64,000 nucleotides of DNA from positions 1 to 64,000 of the forward strand of contig JAGXFN010000002.1 of the NCBI GenBank assembly GCA_024637195.1, given 5' to 3'. This DNA is from Arcobacter sp. Its GTDB lineage: Bacteria; Campylobacterota; Campylobacteria; Campylobacterales; Sulfurimonadaceae. The position numbers and the translations under genes were made by a program. The notes beneath the pieces are model-generated. The model worked only from the letters and a program-made list of their open reading frames with translations, ran no database searches and had not been told where the DNA came from. Position 1 is the stretch's first letter; every line of letters begins with the position of its first letter. Of this stretch, positions 16,911 to 26,107 are shown piece after piece.

Positions 16911-17861
16911 ATGCAAGAGAAAAAAAGCATGCGCTATAAGTCGATTGACAAACGTCTTCTCACAGAGGGTGCCAAAGTAGATTTCAGTGTTTATGAGAGT
17001 AATGCGACAAAAACAGTCATGTCGCTTTTCTTACAGAGCGACAGTGTTGTTAACAGCAATAACAAGGTGCGTCTGCGTGAGATAGAGACCGTTTTCATTG
17101 CTGATGAAGAGTATGAGAAGTACAAACTCTATGCGCAGCGGCACCTGCTAAACATAGCGAACAGTCCTGATATCTCTTTTTCCGAGAAGGCAAGTATCGT
17201 TTATGAGAAGGCATCCGAGGTCATGGATGAGCTTTTTCGTAACCCCGATGCCTTGGGAAATATGCAAAAAAGCCAGGCAATTGTGAACGGTTTCGTCAGC
17301 CTGGCCTTGCAAAACGAAGCCACACTCTCTTCGATCATGCAGATCGCCGCGCATGACTACTACACACATACGCACTCCATCAATGTCAGCATCTATTCAC
17401 TCAGTCTTGCAAAGTTTATCGGACTCAAAGACAAGGATCTTGAAGATATGGGGATGTCCTCAATGCTGCATGATCTGGGGAAAAGCCGTGTAGATTGGGA
17501 GATCATCAATAAAAACGGCAAGCTCAGCGACGCGGAGTTTGAGAAGATGAAGAAGCATCCGGGGACAGGCCATGAGATTGCGCTGGCGATGGGGATCACG
17601 GACAAACGCATCCTTGCGGGCATCAGAAGCCATCACGAAAAGCTCGACGGAAAGGGCTATCCTGACGGGCTGACGGATAAGCAGATCTCTTTATTTCCGC
17701 GTATTATCGCGGTATGTGATGTCTTTGATGCGCTGACGACAAAACGCTCCTACAAGGACGCAATGACAAGTTTCGAGGCGATCAAGATCATGAAAGAGCA
17801 TATGAGCACACATCTGGACATGCGGCTTGTCAATACAATGATCAAGATGTGCGCGACATAA
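16911..17861 (+). CDS. HD-GYP domain protein, probable c-di-GMP phosphodiesterase
   Basis: 316 aa, soluble. The N-terminal 120 residues form a poorly conserved helical and strand region, the type often called DUF3391-like. The HD-GYP catalytic core begins near AHDYYTHTHSINVS and contains HDLGKSR (about 187) and HHEKLDGKGYPDGL (about 243). The GYP triad and metal-binding HD residues are intact, so hydrolysis of c-di-GMP is expected. A second ATG six codons in is an alternative start. It follows yajQ at 11 bases and is followed within 12 bases by an HTH protein, so a three-gene unit is likely. Confidence 0.88.
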   Translation: MQEKKSMRYKSIDKRLLTEGAKVDFSVYESNATKTVMSLFLQSDSVVNSNNKVRLREIETVFIADEEYEKYKLYAQRHLLNIANSPDISFSEKASIVYEKASEVMDELFRNPDALGNMQKSQAIVNGFVSLALQNEATLSSIMQIAAHDYYTHTHSINVSIYSLSLAKFIGLKDKDLEDMGMSSMLHDLGKSRVDWEIINKNGKLSDAEFEKMKKHPGTGHEIALAMGITDKRILAGIRSHHEKLDGKGYPDGLTDKQISLFPRIIAVCDVFDALTTKRSYKDAMTSFEAIKIMKEHMSTHLDMRLVNTMIKMCAT

Positions 17862-17872
17862 AAGGGAAGATT

Positions 17873-18475
17873 ATGGCAAAACTGAGTGTAGCAGAAGCAG
17901 CAGAGAAGTTTAAGGTCTCCAAAGAGGCGATCCACAACCGCATACGCCGAGGGAGTCTGGACTGTGTGATCGAACACGGGATTAAGCACGTTCTCATTGA
18001 TGAGCAGGCTCAGCCGAAAGAAGAGATGCAAAATGACAAATATTATGCCTACATCGAAGATGAGAATAAAAGCCTGAAAGAGAAGATCCAAGAACTTCAG
18101 AAGAAAAACAGTGCGCTGCGAGACCAAAAAGAGATGATGCTCATAGAAGAGAAAAAGAAGATAGAAGAGATCTACAAGCAGCGTGATGAGCAGCTCAAAC
18201 AACTTCTGCATACGATCACCTCAAAATTTCTGCCCCACATTGAACAGAAGTTTGTGGACGAGACGGTCAATGACGTCGTCGATGTAGAGGCTCTGCACAG
18301 CGAACCAATGCGTCTGAAACGCTTTTTAAAACTTAAAAATTACAAATCGGTGAAAAGCCAAAGAATAAAAAACCGCTTTAAACGGCTGGTGGGACAAGAC
18401 GACAGAGTGCTACGCAAAGAGGGAAAGATCTACGTGGACCCGGTCAAATATGACTATCGGGACCTCTTGGAGTAG
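17873..18475 (+). CDS. HTH and coiled-coil protein (DUF3972-like)
   Basis: 200 aa from the ATG at 17873, chosen because GGGAAG lies six bases upstream; a longer frame to 17849 overlaps the previous gene. The start MAKLSVAEAAEKFKVSKEAIHNRIRRGSL is an excision-type helix-turn-helix. A long lysine- and glutamate-rich coiled coil follows (about 55-110), then a basic C-terminal part. This organisation resembles DUF3972 proteins of Campylobacterota; a DNA-binding or regulatory role is inferred. The last 22 bases overlap the convergent helicase gene. Confidence 0.65.
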   Translation: MAKLSVAEAAEKFKVSKEAIHNRIRRGSLDCVIEHGIKHVLIDEQAQPKEEMQNDKYYAYIEDENKSLKEKIQELQKKNSALRDQKEMMLIEEKKKIEEIYKQRDEQLKQLLHTITSKFLPHIEQKFVDETVNDVVDVEALHSEPMRLKRFLKLKNYKSVKSQRIKNRFKRLVGQDDRVLRKEGKIYVDPVKYDYRDLLE

Positions 18476-21261
18476 GTACGCGGTTTTGCCCGCTCGTTTT
18501 GCTCTTGAGGCGCGAGATGGCGTTTCTTTCGAAAACAGCTGCTGCAGATCGCGTGCGCGGAGTCAAGTGCCAGCGGTTTGGTACAGATACGGCAGCGCGG
18601 GACAAACTGCGCATTTTTAAGGGTCTTTTCGATGTAGTCGTTCAGCCGCTTTCGTGCGGTCCTTGCCTTTTCGCTCTCGGGAAAGATCTCGGGAAAACGG
18701 TAGTTGAGCCAGAGATAGAGCGAGACTTCCTTGACCAGATCCTCAATATGCAGCAGGGTCTCCATCGAGTCAGCATAATCGCCGTAGAGCTTGCTCTCTT
18801 GATAGGGTACAGGCTCCTGGCGGTGCATATGCGATATGTATGAGGAGAAGACCTCGACCAGATAGGGCGACTGGGTGGAGAGCGGCGCACAGGCCATGTG
18901 GTACTTGCTGCTCAGATCCAGATCGTAAGCGTCGGTATAGCGTGCGATCTCGATCAGCGTCTCCAGGTTAGCTACGCGGAAAGGGCCGTCAAAGGTCATA
19001 TGCTTGATAAAGAAGTGCAGGATCTCTTCAAGGTTTTTTGTCTCGAGGATCTTTCCGACAAGCAGGATATGCTCCAGGTTGGCCATAACATTCAGCGGCA
19101 GGGTGATATCTTTGAGCGGCTTGTGAAACTGTTCATGCACAGTCTGCAATATAGCCGGCGTCAATGCACCCACATACCCCTTCTCTTCCATGCCATAACG
19201 TCCGGCCCTGCCTGCGATCTGAATGACCTCGCTGGGCTGAAGTGTTCGGCGGCGTTCTCCGTCAAACTTCGTGTCTTTTGAAAAGAGGATCGTCTTGATA
19301 GGAAGATTGAGTCCCATAGAGATGGCGTCCGTGGCCACCAGTACCTCGGTCTCGCCTTCTCTGAAACGGCGCGCCTCTTCGCGTCTGACCTCGGGCGAGA
19401 GATTTCCGTAGACGACGGAGACCTTGTACTGACGGCTCAACTGCTGTTTGAGCTGAAGTACATCTTTGCGAGAAAAGGCGATGACAGCGGTCTGAGGTTC
19501 GATCTGGTTCAACGGCGTCGCACTCTGCATCACCGAGAGGGGGTTCATCCGCTCGAAATAGACGACTTCGAGCTCTTCGTCCAGCCACTGCGCCAAGGCT
19601 TCTATAGCCTGCAAAGCGTCGGGGGAGCCTGTCATATAGACCTTTTTCGCCGGGGCGCCGATGATGGCATTGACCCAGGCCCAGCCTCGGTCTTTGTCGC
19701 TGATCATTTGGACTTCATCGATCACGCAGACATCCACATCGATATTGAAGTTGAGCATCTCTATCGTTGAGCTGATGTGCGTCGCATACTCATCGACTAT
19801 CTGTTCCTCTCCTGTGATCAATGAGGCGGCGATTCCGTCACGTTTGAGGTTTTCATACCCCTCCAGCGCAAGAAGTCTCAAGGGAGCGAGGTAGTATCCG
19901 GTGTCGGCTTTTTCCAGGGCTTTCATCGCGGTGTAAGTCTTTCCGCTGTTGGTCGGACCTACATGAAAGATCAGTTTTCGCCGCAGTTCCCGGGCGGTAG
20001 GGAAGAGGTTTTTGAAGTCGCGTATGGTGCGTGCCAGCAGGGCTTCGCGCTGTTTTTTTAGTTTGAGCTTTTCTATGCTGGAATTGAAGGTGTAGAGTAT
20101 CTGACGGGCTGCTTTTGCCGGGATATGCAGATCGCGTCCGAGATAGCCGTGAAGCTCTTTGAGTACAAAAGCGGAAATCTCTTTGCGGTCCATCTCCAAG
20201 ATCGTAGCGGACTCTTCGCAGTCATCGATCAGCTCGTTCAGCTCCTCTTTGAAGGCGCTCTCTATCAGTGCGCTGTCGTTACTAAGCTCTATCTTCTCGC
20301 CTTTCCACAAACGAGGCAGAAGTTCATCAAGAGGAAGCTCGCTGGCGGCGTCATAAACAAAATGCTCTCCTTCATACGTTAAAGAGGCCTCATTGTGGAG
20401 GATAAGATTGAAGTCCAGGAGCTTTACGGCGTGGGTGTTGAAGTGTCTGCCAAAAATGGCTTTCAGCGTCTTTTCACTCAGTGGCGTGTGTTCAAACGCT
20501 TCGTTTTCAGGAGGCATTGTCTTGAGTGCCTGTAGGATCTCCTCATCGCTAAGGTAGGGATGAGGAGAGGGAAGCGAGGCCATAAAGCGATCCGACTCTT
20601 GCTGTTTTTGCTTCTTTAGTATCTCTTTTTGCTCCTGAAGCGCTACTAGAAGCTCTTGCGGACTCGACTCCTGTAAGAAGGTGAAGGAGAGGCTCTCGGA
20701 GCTGATCTGCAGGATTTTTGAAAAGCTTTCGTCTGCATAGCTAAAGGCGATCGGCGCGAAAAATTCGATGCAGTTGTCTTCGCTGATATGCAGGTCCAGA
20801 CTCTTTTCAATGGCGTGAAGCTTTTGTTTCAAGCGGATCTTGTAGAGGGCTTTTTCCATCTTTGCAAAAGAGATGCGTTTCGTTCTCTCTTCCATAAAAG
20901 CAGTGCGAAGCTCTCTGGCCTCCTCTTCGTTGAGGCTAAGCTGGTCCAAAAGGCTTTCGATCTTTTCTGTTTTTTCGGGAGAGTTCTGTTTCTCGCCGCT
21001 TCCGGTAAAGACCTTCCCCAGCTCTTTGAAGTAGTGGACGATATTCTGGCGCGGCTCAACGTCGGCTTCACTCCAGACACGCCTGAAGGCACGGATAAGT
21101 GCATCAGGCTTGAGCTCGATATTTTGCAGTCCTATAAACTGTGCGAGTTCGATGAGGTTGTCCAGAGGAACACGGGTGATTCCCTCGTCAAATCCGTCTC
21201 CGTCAAAGAAAGCACGCATGATCTGGTTATATTTGAGTAGTTTTTTTTTCTTTTTTGCCAT
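18454..21261 (-). CDS. Suv3-like superfamily 2 RNA/DNA helicase
   Basis: 935 aa from MAKKKKKLLK at 21261; the frame continues to 21327, and that start is less likely. The N-terminal 430 residues are mostly helical and unassigned. The helicase core has Walker A GPTNSGKT (about 435-442), the DEVQ box in VIDEVQM (515-518), TGSP, and motif VI QIAGRAGRYG, matching SUPV3L1/Suv3-type helicases. A C-terminal ribbon with two CxxC pairs (CRIC ... CSSC) precedes a basic tail. Suv3 acts in RNA turnover; a similar job is plausible here but unproven. Its 3' end overlaps the HTH gene. Confidence 0.8.
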   Translation of the reverse strand: MAKKKKKLLKYNQIMRAFFDGDGFDEGITRVPLDNLIELAQFIGLQNIELKPDALIRAFRRVWSEADVEPRQNIVHYFKELGKVFTGSGEKQNSPEKTEKIESLLDQLSLNEEEARELRTAFMEERTKRISFAKMEKALYKIRLKQKLHAIEKSLDLHISEDNCIEFFAPIAFSYADESFSKILQISSESLSFTFLQESSPQELLVALQEQKEILKKQKQQESDRFMASLPSPHPYLSDEEILQALKTMPPENEAFEHTPLSEKTLKAIFGRHFNTHAVKLLDFNLILHNEASLTYEGEHFVYDAASELPLDELLPRLWKGEKIELSNDSALIESAFKEELNELIDDCEESATILEMDRKEISAFVLKELHGYLGRDLHIPAKAARQILYTFNSSIEKLKLKKQREALLARTIRDFKNLFPTARELRRKLIFHVGPTNSGKTYTAMKALEKADTGYYLAPLRLLALEGYENLKRDGIAASLITGEEQIVDEYATHISSTIEMLNFNIDVDVCVIDEVQMISDKDRGWAWVNAIIGAPAKKVYMTGSPDALQAIEALAQWLDEELEVVYFERMNPLSVMQSATPLNQIEPQTAVIAFSRKDVLQLKQQLSRQYKVSVVYGNLSPEVRREEARRFREGETEVLVATDAISMGLNLPIKTILFSKDTKFDGERRRTLQPSEVIQIAGRAGRYGMEEKGYVGALTPAILQTVHEQFHKPLKDITLPLNVMANLEHILLVGKILETKNLEEILHFFIKHMTFDGPFRVANLETLIEIARYTDAYDLDLSSKYHMACAPLSTQSPYLVEVFSSYISHMHRQEPVPYQESKLYGDYADSMETLLHIEDLVKEVSLYLWLNYRFPEIFPESEKARTARKRLNDYIEKTLKNAQFVPRCRICTKPLALDSAHAICSSCFRKKRHLAPQEQNERAKPRTYSKRSR

Positions 21262-21384
21262 CAGCTTTTTTTTGAAAAAAGTATATCTAAATAAGAGATA
21301 AAGTTTGGCGTGTTTGTGCATTTGCATGCGATTGCTTTGGGATAAATTCGATATTCTTGGCTAAAATTATTTTTAGAGCAGACA

Positions 21385-21711
21385 ATGAAGAGAGAATTTC
21401 CAAATGAATGGACTCAAGAAGAGTTCCTACGCAACAAGACCGCACTCGAAAAGAAGGGGATAAAAGTCCTTCTCATCGACACCATACTCAGCCCTATAGA
21501 GCATGCAGATACCGTGACCTACAATCCCGTAGAATTGAAAGAGGAGGCAGAAGGTTCCGTCTTTGTCTTTTACTGCGACAGCGGAAAAGCGACGATGAAC
21601 AGGCTGGAGGAGTACAAAAGAAGATTCCCCGCGCAGCACTGCATCTCTTTAAAAGGCGGACGCGGCTATTGGCGTAAACACTTTCAGATACTGGACGATA
21701 AGGATGAGTAG
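21385..21711 (+). CDS. Rhodanese-like small protein
   Basis: 108 aa, soluble. The second half reads VFVFYCDSGKATMNRLEEYKRRFP ... SLKGGRGYWRKHF. This is the rhodanese pattern of a strand, an active-site cysteine loop (CDSGKAT), a helix, then GG..YW. The first half lacks the usual opening helices, so the domain is short or divergent. A role in sulfur transfer is possible; a non-catalytic relative is also possible. Its stop overlaps the start of the DUF309 gene by eight bases, so translation is coupled. Confidence 0.5.
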   Translation: MKREFPNEWTQEEFLRNKTALEKKGIKVLLIDTILSPIEHADTVTYNPVELKEEAEGSVFVFYCDSGKATMNRLEEYKRRFPAQHCISLKGGRGYWRKHFQILDDKDE

Positions 21712-22024
21712 CCAAAAAGAACTTCTGGATGAGTTTGTTGTCTGCATCAATGAGACGCGTTACTATGACGCGCATGAGGCCTTAGAGGAGATCTGGTTTC
21801 CGCGGCGCTTTGAGGATAACAAGGAGATGAAGCTGCTCAAAGGCTTTATCAATGCCGCTGTCTCCTTTGAGCTGATAAAACGCGGCCGGCCACTCTCTTC
21901 GGACAGAGTGTGGAAAAATTATGAAAAATACAGGGTGCTGCTGGGATGTTTTGAGAGCGAGCATAACAGCAGGTATGAAGCGCTTGCAAAACTTTTAGAA
22001 AAGACGAGGGCGGAGTTAATTTAG
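21704..22024 (+). CDS. DUF309 family protein
   Basis: 106 aa. The family signature YDAHEALEEIWFPRRF is at about 19-34, followed by LLKGFINAAVSFELIKRGRP. This small helical family is common in bacteria and has conserved His and Glu residues, but no established reaction. The gene overlaps the rhodanese-like gene by eight bases and the two probably share a transcript. A 65-base gap separates it from the next gene. Confidence 0.8.
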   Translation: MSSQKELLDEFVVCINETRYYDAHEALEEIWFPRRFEDNKEMKLLKGFINAAVSFELIKRGRPLSSDRVWKNYEKYRVLLGCFESEHNSRYEALAKLLEKTRAELI

Positions 22025-22089
22025 AATATATATACCGGTTTCAGTTTTAATTGGTTAGAATTAATTAAATAATTCAAAAGGATAAAAAC

Positions 22090-22575
22090 ATGCCGGTTCT
22101 CTCTATGTTGGGTTTTTCGTTTCTTCTCTTTTTTATCACAATCTCTGTTTTTTATATCATATGGATGAGCAAACGTCAGAAGCTTGAGAGAGAGTCTTAT
22201 ACGCTGCAGCAGGTGGTACAGACACATTTTCAGAGTCTTCTTCCGATGATGAGGGAGCTAGAGCCTTTGATGGCACATGACAGAGCATTTTATGAGGAGC
22301 TTGAATGCTATATCAGAGCGCACTGCAGCGATTTCCCTACCTTGGGGAGTGTAGACAGCTCAGAGGCCAAAGCATTCTATGCCTTTTTGACGCATCTGGA
22401 GCAGAAGGTGCGAAAGAATGTCTCCGCTTTCAGTGTGCCTATCATGCAGCAGCTTGAACAGATGCGCTCAAGTCTTATGCATGCAAGGGAATCCTTCGCT
22501 TATGTCGATCATGAGTATAGAACGCTCGCTTCAAGCTTTCCTGTAAGTATTATGGCTAAAATGCTGGAAGATTAG
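22090..22575 (+). CDS. Membrane-anchored helical protein of unknown function
   Basis: 161 aa. One N-terminal membrane helix (about 5-27, ending YIIWMSKRQK) is followed by 130 residues of predicted helix with no enzyme motif. The positive residues after the helix suggest that the soluble part lies in the cytoplasm. I do not recognise the family. AAAAGGATAAAAAC gives a usable ribosome binding site about nine bases before the ATG. It lies 12 bases upstream of the nitroreductase gene, in the same direction. Confidence 0.6.
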   Translation: MPVLSMLGFSFLLFFITISVFYIIWMSKRQKLERESYTLQQVVQTHFQSLLPMMRELEPLMAHDRAFYEELECYIRAHCSDFPTLGSVDSSEAKAFYAFLTHLEQKVRKNVSAFSVPIMQQLEQMRSSLMHARESFAYVDHEYRTLASSFPVSIMAKMLED

Positions 22576-22587
22576 CAAAAGGACTTA

Positions 22588-23214
22588 ATGATGGATTTTC
22601 TAGAGGCGATGAATTTTAGACATGCCTGCAAAATTTTTAAAGAGGGCGAAAAGATCCCCGAAAAACTGTTTGAAAATATTTTGGAAGTCGGACGTCTCTC
22701 CCCTTCTTCTTTTGGGATGGAGCCATGGGAGCTTCTCGTCGTGCAGTCTCAAGAGCTTAAAGAAACCCTCCGCCCCTTTTGCTGGAACCAGGTACAGATC
22801 ACCAGCTGCAGCGACCTTCTTGTCTTTGTGACGAAGAACAAGCTTATCGAACCGGGTTCTGCTTATGTCGAAAAGATGTTCAAACGCAAAGATATGCCCC
22901 AGGAGATGCTTGATGTCTATGTGAAGTTATATGCCGACTTCTTGGGTGCCAAGGCAGAGGGGAATCCAAGCTTTTACAAAGACTGGGCGGCCAAGCAGGC
23001 CTATATCGCGGCGGGCAACATGATGACATATGCGGCAACAGAGGGGATAGACAGCTGTCCGATCGAAGGTTTTGATCAGAGCGGAGTCGAGAAGATTCTG
23101 GGTCTTGACGGAAAAGAGAAGTCTGCTGTCTTGATCGTGACCTTTGGTTACCGGGTTAATGAACAGCCTGCAAAAACACGTCTTCCAATGAGTGAGATCT
23201 GCCGTTATCTGTAA
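22588..23214 (+). CDS. Nitroreductase family FMN oxidoreductase
   Basis: 208 aa. It opens with the typical FLEAMNFRHACKIF ... RLSPSSFGMEPWELLVVQ, the FMN-binding and dimer region of NfsB-like NAD(P)H-dependent nitroreductases. Later conserved parts are AAGNMMTYAATEGIDSCPIEGFD and VTFGYR. Family members reduce nitro compounds, quinones or enones; the natural substrate here is unknown. AAAGGA lies just upstream. ATG at 22588 or 22591 could be used. Length is normal for the family (about 200-220). Confidence 0.88.
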   Translation: MMDFLEAMNFRHACKIFKEGEKIPEKLFENILEVGRLSPSSFGMEPWELLVVQSQELKETLRPFCWNQVQITSCSDLLVFVTKNKLIEPGSAYVEKMFKRKDMPQEMLDVYVKLYADFLGAKAEGNPSFYKDWAAKQAYIAAGNMMTYAATEGIDSCPIEGFDQSGVEKILGLDGKEKSAVLIVTFGYRVNEQPAKTRLPMSEICRYL

Positions 23215-23348
23215 TTTATACAAGCAGACAAAAGGCGCTATAGCATAAGTCGCGGAACTTAGAGTGTTCTCTTAAAAACGCTTTAATCCTAAAATGCTAA
23301 AATCCCGATAATTAAAAATCAATATAGTTTTGAATCCAGGAAGATAAG

Positions 23349-23894
23349 ATGAGTAAAGCGTTCGTTTATAATGAGATGATGGTACATGTTCCTGTCTGTT
23401 CACACAAGTCGCCTAAAAGCCTGTTGCTGATCAGCGACAATGCAGAGGGAATCAAAAAAGAGTTAGAACGTCATAGCGGTCTTGTTGTTACGCAGGGTGG
23501 GCTAGATAGTATCGGCAGCAGTGCCGACAGCAGTTACGATGTCGTTTTGATCGACTCAGCGGCGGCGATCTCGCGCGCAACCTATGCCCACCTTAACCGT
23601 ATCGTCAAAGACGACGGCCTGGTTTCTTGCTTGAACGCTACCTTGGAGGATGAGACTGTCTCAAAAGAGCAGATCGGTGCTCTTGGCGGTTACTTCAAGA
23701 TCGTAATGCCTTATTTTGCTCAGGACAAGACAATGATCTTAGCAAGCAAAGAGTACCATCCGACAGCCGATGTGATCTTGCAGCGCAGTGATCTGATCGA
23801 CGGCCTCTCCTACTATAACTGCGATATCCATACGTCAAGTTTCGCGATGCCAAACTATATCCGTTCGGCTTATAGAGGCATCATTAGAAATTAA
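23349..23894 (+). CDS. Spermidine-synthase-like protein, truncated and degenerate
   Basis: 181 aa against about 280 for SpeE. It begins at the segment equivalent to YNEMLVHVPL of SpeE, so the N-terminal strand domain is missing. The dinucleotide-like GGGDG motif is replaced by ISDNAEG. YDVVLIDSAAA still aligns with the catalytic-Asp region. Aminopropyl transfer is therefore doubtful; many Campylobacterota make spermidine by the carboxyspermidine route instead. The start has AGGAAG seven bases upstream, so it looks like a deliberate short gene and not a broken one. Its TAA overlaps the coaE ATG by one base, so the two are coupled. Confidence 0.7.
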   Translation: MSKAFVYNEMMVHVPVCSHKSPKSLLLISDNAEGIKKELERHSGLVVTQGGLDSIGSSADSSYDVVLIDSAAAISRATYAHLNRIVKDDGLVSCLNATLEDETVSKEQIGALGGYFKIVMPYFAQDKTMILASKEYHPTADVILQRSDLIDGLSYYNCDIHTSSFAMPNYIRSAYRGIIRN

Positions 23895-24508
23895 TGGCGC
23901 TTTATGACTACGCGATTGCCCTTACCGGCGGAATAGCCACAGGAAAAAGCACCGTCGCCAGCATTATGAAGCTGTATGGGATCCAGGTGATCGATGCCGA
24001 CGCTATCGCCCACGAGCTTTTGGATCTGCACCATGAAACGATTGTCCAGATGTTTGGCGAAGAGTTTGTGGTGAAAGGCAAGGTGCAGCGCACCGCCTTG
24101 GGCGAGATCATCTTTAACGACGTAAGCAAAAAAAAAGAGCTTGAAGCCTTTATCCATCCGCTGATCCGCAAAGAGATAGAAAAACGTGCCAAGATCTATG
24201 ATGCACGGGAGTTTCCCTACCTGATAGATATCCCCCTCTTTTTTGAAAACGGCGCCTATGATATCAAAGAGAGTGTTGTTGTCTACACTCCGCCTCATAT
24301 CCAGCTGGAGCGCTATATGAAGCGAAACAAACTGAACGAAGATGAGGCAAAGATACGCATAAACTCGCAGATGAACATAGACGAGAAGAAGAAGCGCGCA
24401 AGCTCGATCATCGACAACAGTTCGAATTTGAAGCATCTTCAAGCGGAGTGTGAGGCCTTTGTTGATAGAATAAAAGAAAAAACAGACTACAAGAACAGAT
24501 ACAAATAG
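23894..24508 (+). CDS. coaE: Dephospho-CoA kinase
   Basis: 204 aa. It phosphorylates dephospho-CoA in the last step of coenzyme A synthesis. The P-loop is GGIATGKST (9-17), followed by VIDADAIAHELL, EAFIHPLIRKEI and DIPLFFENG, all standard CoaE blocks. Length is normal. It starts in the TAATG overlap with the SpeE-like gene and is followed 10 bases later by dapF, so the three form one transcript. Confidence 0.95.
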   Translation: MALYDYAIALTGGIATGKSTVASIMKLYGIQVIDADAIAHELLDLHHETIVQMFGEEFVVKGKVQRTALGEIIFNDVSKKKELEAFIHPLIRKEIEKRAKIYDAREFPYLIDIPLFFENGAYDIKESVVVYTPPHIQLERYMKRNKLNEDEAKIRINSQMNIDEKKKRASSIIDNSSNLKHLQAECEAFVDRIKEKTDYKNRYK

Positions 24509-24518
24509 GAGAGTGTTT

Positions 24519-25259
24519 ATGCAGGTTGCAAAATACACGGCAAGCGGGAATGATTTTGTTATTTTCCATACCTTTATAAAAAAAGATTTTTCTTCTTTGG
24601 CTAAAGTGCTCTGTCACCGACAAGAGGGCATAGGTGCAGACGGACTGATCGTCCTTGTTCCGCATAAAACGCTTGATTTTGAGTGGTGTTTTTACAATGC
24701 GGACGGCAGTTCGGCCGAGATGTGCGGCAACGGAAGCCGCGCTTGTGCACACTATGCCTTTGAAAATGGCCTGGCTCCGGCACAGATGCGTTTTTTGACC
24801 CTTGCCGGAGAGATTGGCTGCACGGTGAGCGGAAATCGCGTGCAGAGTGATCTGACCCCTCCGAAGATACTGGACAAAGAGATCGAGAAATACGGAAAAA
24901 GATGGTGGCTTATCGACACAGGTGTGCCGCATCTGGTGACATTTGATGCAGATATCAATGCCTTTGATCTGCAAGAAGCCAAGATTTTGCGCCAGGAATA
25001 CAATGCCAATGTCAATATTGCTTCCATAGAAAAAGACCATATCCGTGTACGTACATACGAACGCGGGGTGGAAGATGAGACCTTGGCTTGCGGTACCGGC
25101 ATGGCCGCCTGTTTTTATATGGCCAATCAAAATGCAGGTGTCGCAAACACGATGAAAGTAAAACCAAAAAGCGCTGCTGAACTTTATCTTGGCTTAGAAA
25201 ATGGTATAATTACCTTTACCGGAGACGTTAGAAAAGTTTTCACAACAGAGATAAATTAA
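24519..25259 (+). CDS. dapF: Diaminopimelate epimerase
   Basis: 246 aa from the ATG at 24519; a GTG six bases earlier is closer to AGGAG and less likely. It interconverts LL- and meso-diaminopimelate for lysine and peptidoglycan. The two catalytic cysteines are Cys69 in CGNGSRA and Cys191 in CGTGMA. The N-terminal ASGNDFV substrate motif is present. It is slightly shorter than many DapF proteins (about 270). It is coupled to coaE. Confidence 0.95.
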   Translation: MQVAKYTASGNDFVIFHTFIKKDFSSLAKVLCHRQEGIGADGLIVLVPHKTLDFEWCFYNADGSSAEMCGNGSRACAHYAFENGLAPAQMRFLTLAGEIGCTVSGNRVQSDLTPPKILDKEIEKYGKRWWLIDTGVPHLVTFDADINAFDLQEAKILRQEYNANVNIASIEKDHIRVRTYERGVEDETLACGTGMAACFYMANQNAGVANTMKVKPKSAAELYLGLENGIITFTGDVRKVFTTEIN

Positions 25260-25332
25260 ATCCTACAGAGTACTTACCACTGAAAAGGTGTCTTCTGTTA
25301 CATACGGAGTCACCAAAGAATCAGGAGCTTTT

Positions 25333-26073
25333 TTGATTAAACAGATGCTAATCACACTTGTATTGAGTGCCGTATTGTTAGAAGCCAGTCAGTCAGGTTT
25401 CACACAAGAGTACTACAATATCAACGAGACCAAGAAGAAAAAAGCGGCCTTTGTCAATATTCTTCTGCCTAAGATAAAAAGTGCGCAGAAGGATATCCTC
25501 TCAGATAGAATATTTATCAAAAAGTTTTTCAAAAAATATCTTTTTACCAACAGTTTCCGCTCCCGATCGGATATTGTACGTCTGATCAGATTGAAAAAAA
25601 AGTACCGTATCAGGCAGATGTACAACGAGGGGGAGTATCTGGAAAAGATAGACACCATTCCCGTCTCGCTGGTCTTGGCGCAGTCGGCGATTGAGAGTGC
25701 GTGGGGAGAAAGCCGTTTTACCCGCGAGGGAAATAATATTTTCGGAGAGTGGACCTGGGGAAAGATAGGCATTATTCCTGACGGACGCGATGAAGATGCA
25801 CGGCACAAGCTTCGCATCTTCAAGAATCTGGATAATTCTATCGCCTCATATATGCTTAACTTGAATCGCCACTATTCGTACAAAGAGTTTCGCAAACTTC
25901 GTGCACATTACCGCGCAAAAGGCAAGGTCTTTACAGGCTTGACGGCTGCACCGACATTGACAAGATATTCACAAATGCGTGAAGTCTACAGCCGTCTGAT
26001 CGCCAGGGTCATCAAAGGAAACGGCTTTGCACGGTACGAAAAACCCAGAGCAGAGATTTTGGCGCTAAACTAG
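25333..26073 (+). CDS. Bax-like secreted peptidoglycan glucosaminidase
   Basis: 246 aa from TTG at 25333, chosen because AGGAG lies just before it and a signal peptide (MIKQMLITLVLSAVLLEASQ) follows; the frame extends to a GTG at 25288. The mature part contains LAQSAIESAWGESRFTREGNNIFGEWTW, the active-site glutamate region of the Bax/FlgJ-type glucosaminidase family, and later ARYEKP. It should cleave glycan strands in the periplasm. It follows dapF by 73 bases, a sensible pairing for wall metabolism, and converges with the next chemoreceptor gene. Confidence 0.82.
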   Translation: MIKQMLITLVLSAVLLEASQSGFTQEYYNINETKKKKAAFVNILLPKIKSAQKDILSDRIFIKKFFKKYLFTNSFRSRSDIVRLIRLKKKYRIRQMYNEGEYLEKIDTIPVSLVLAQSAIESAWGESRFTREGNNIFGEWTWGKIGIIPDGRDEDARHKLRIFKNLDNSIASYMLNLNRHYSYKEFRKLRAHYRAKGKVFTGLTAAPTLTRYSQMREVYSRLIARVIKGNGFARYEKPRAEILALN

Positions 26074-26107
26074 GTCCGTAAAGACTTCTTGATAACGCGC
26101 GATTTTT

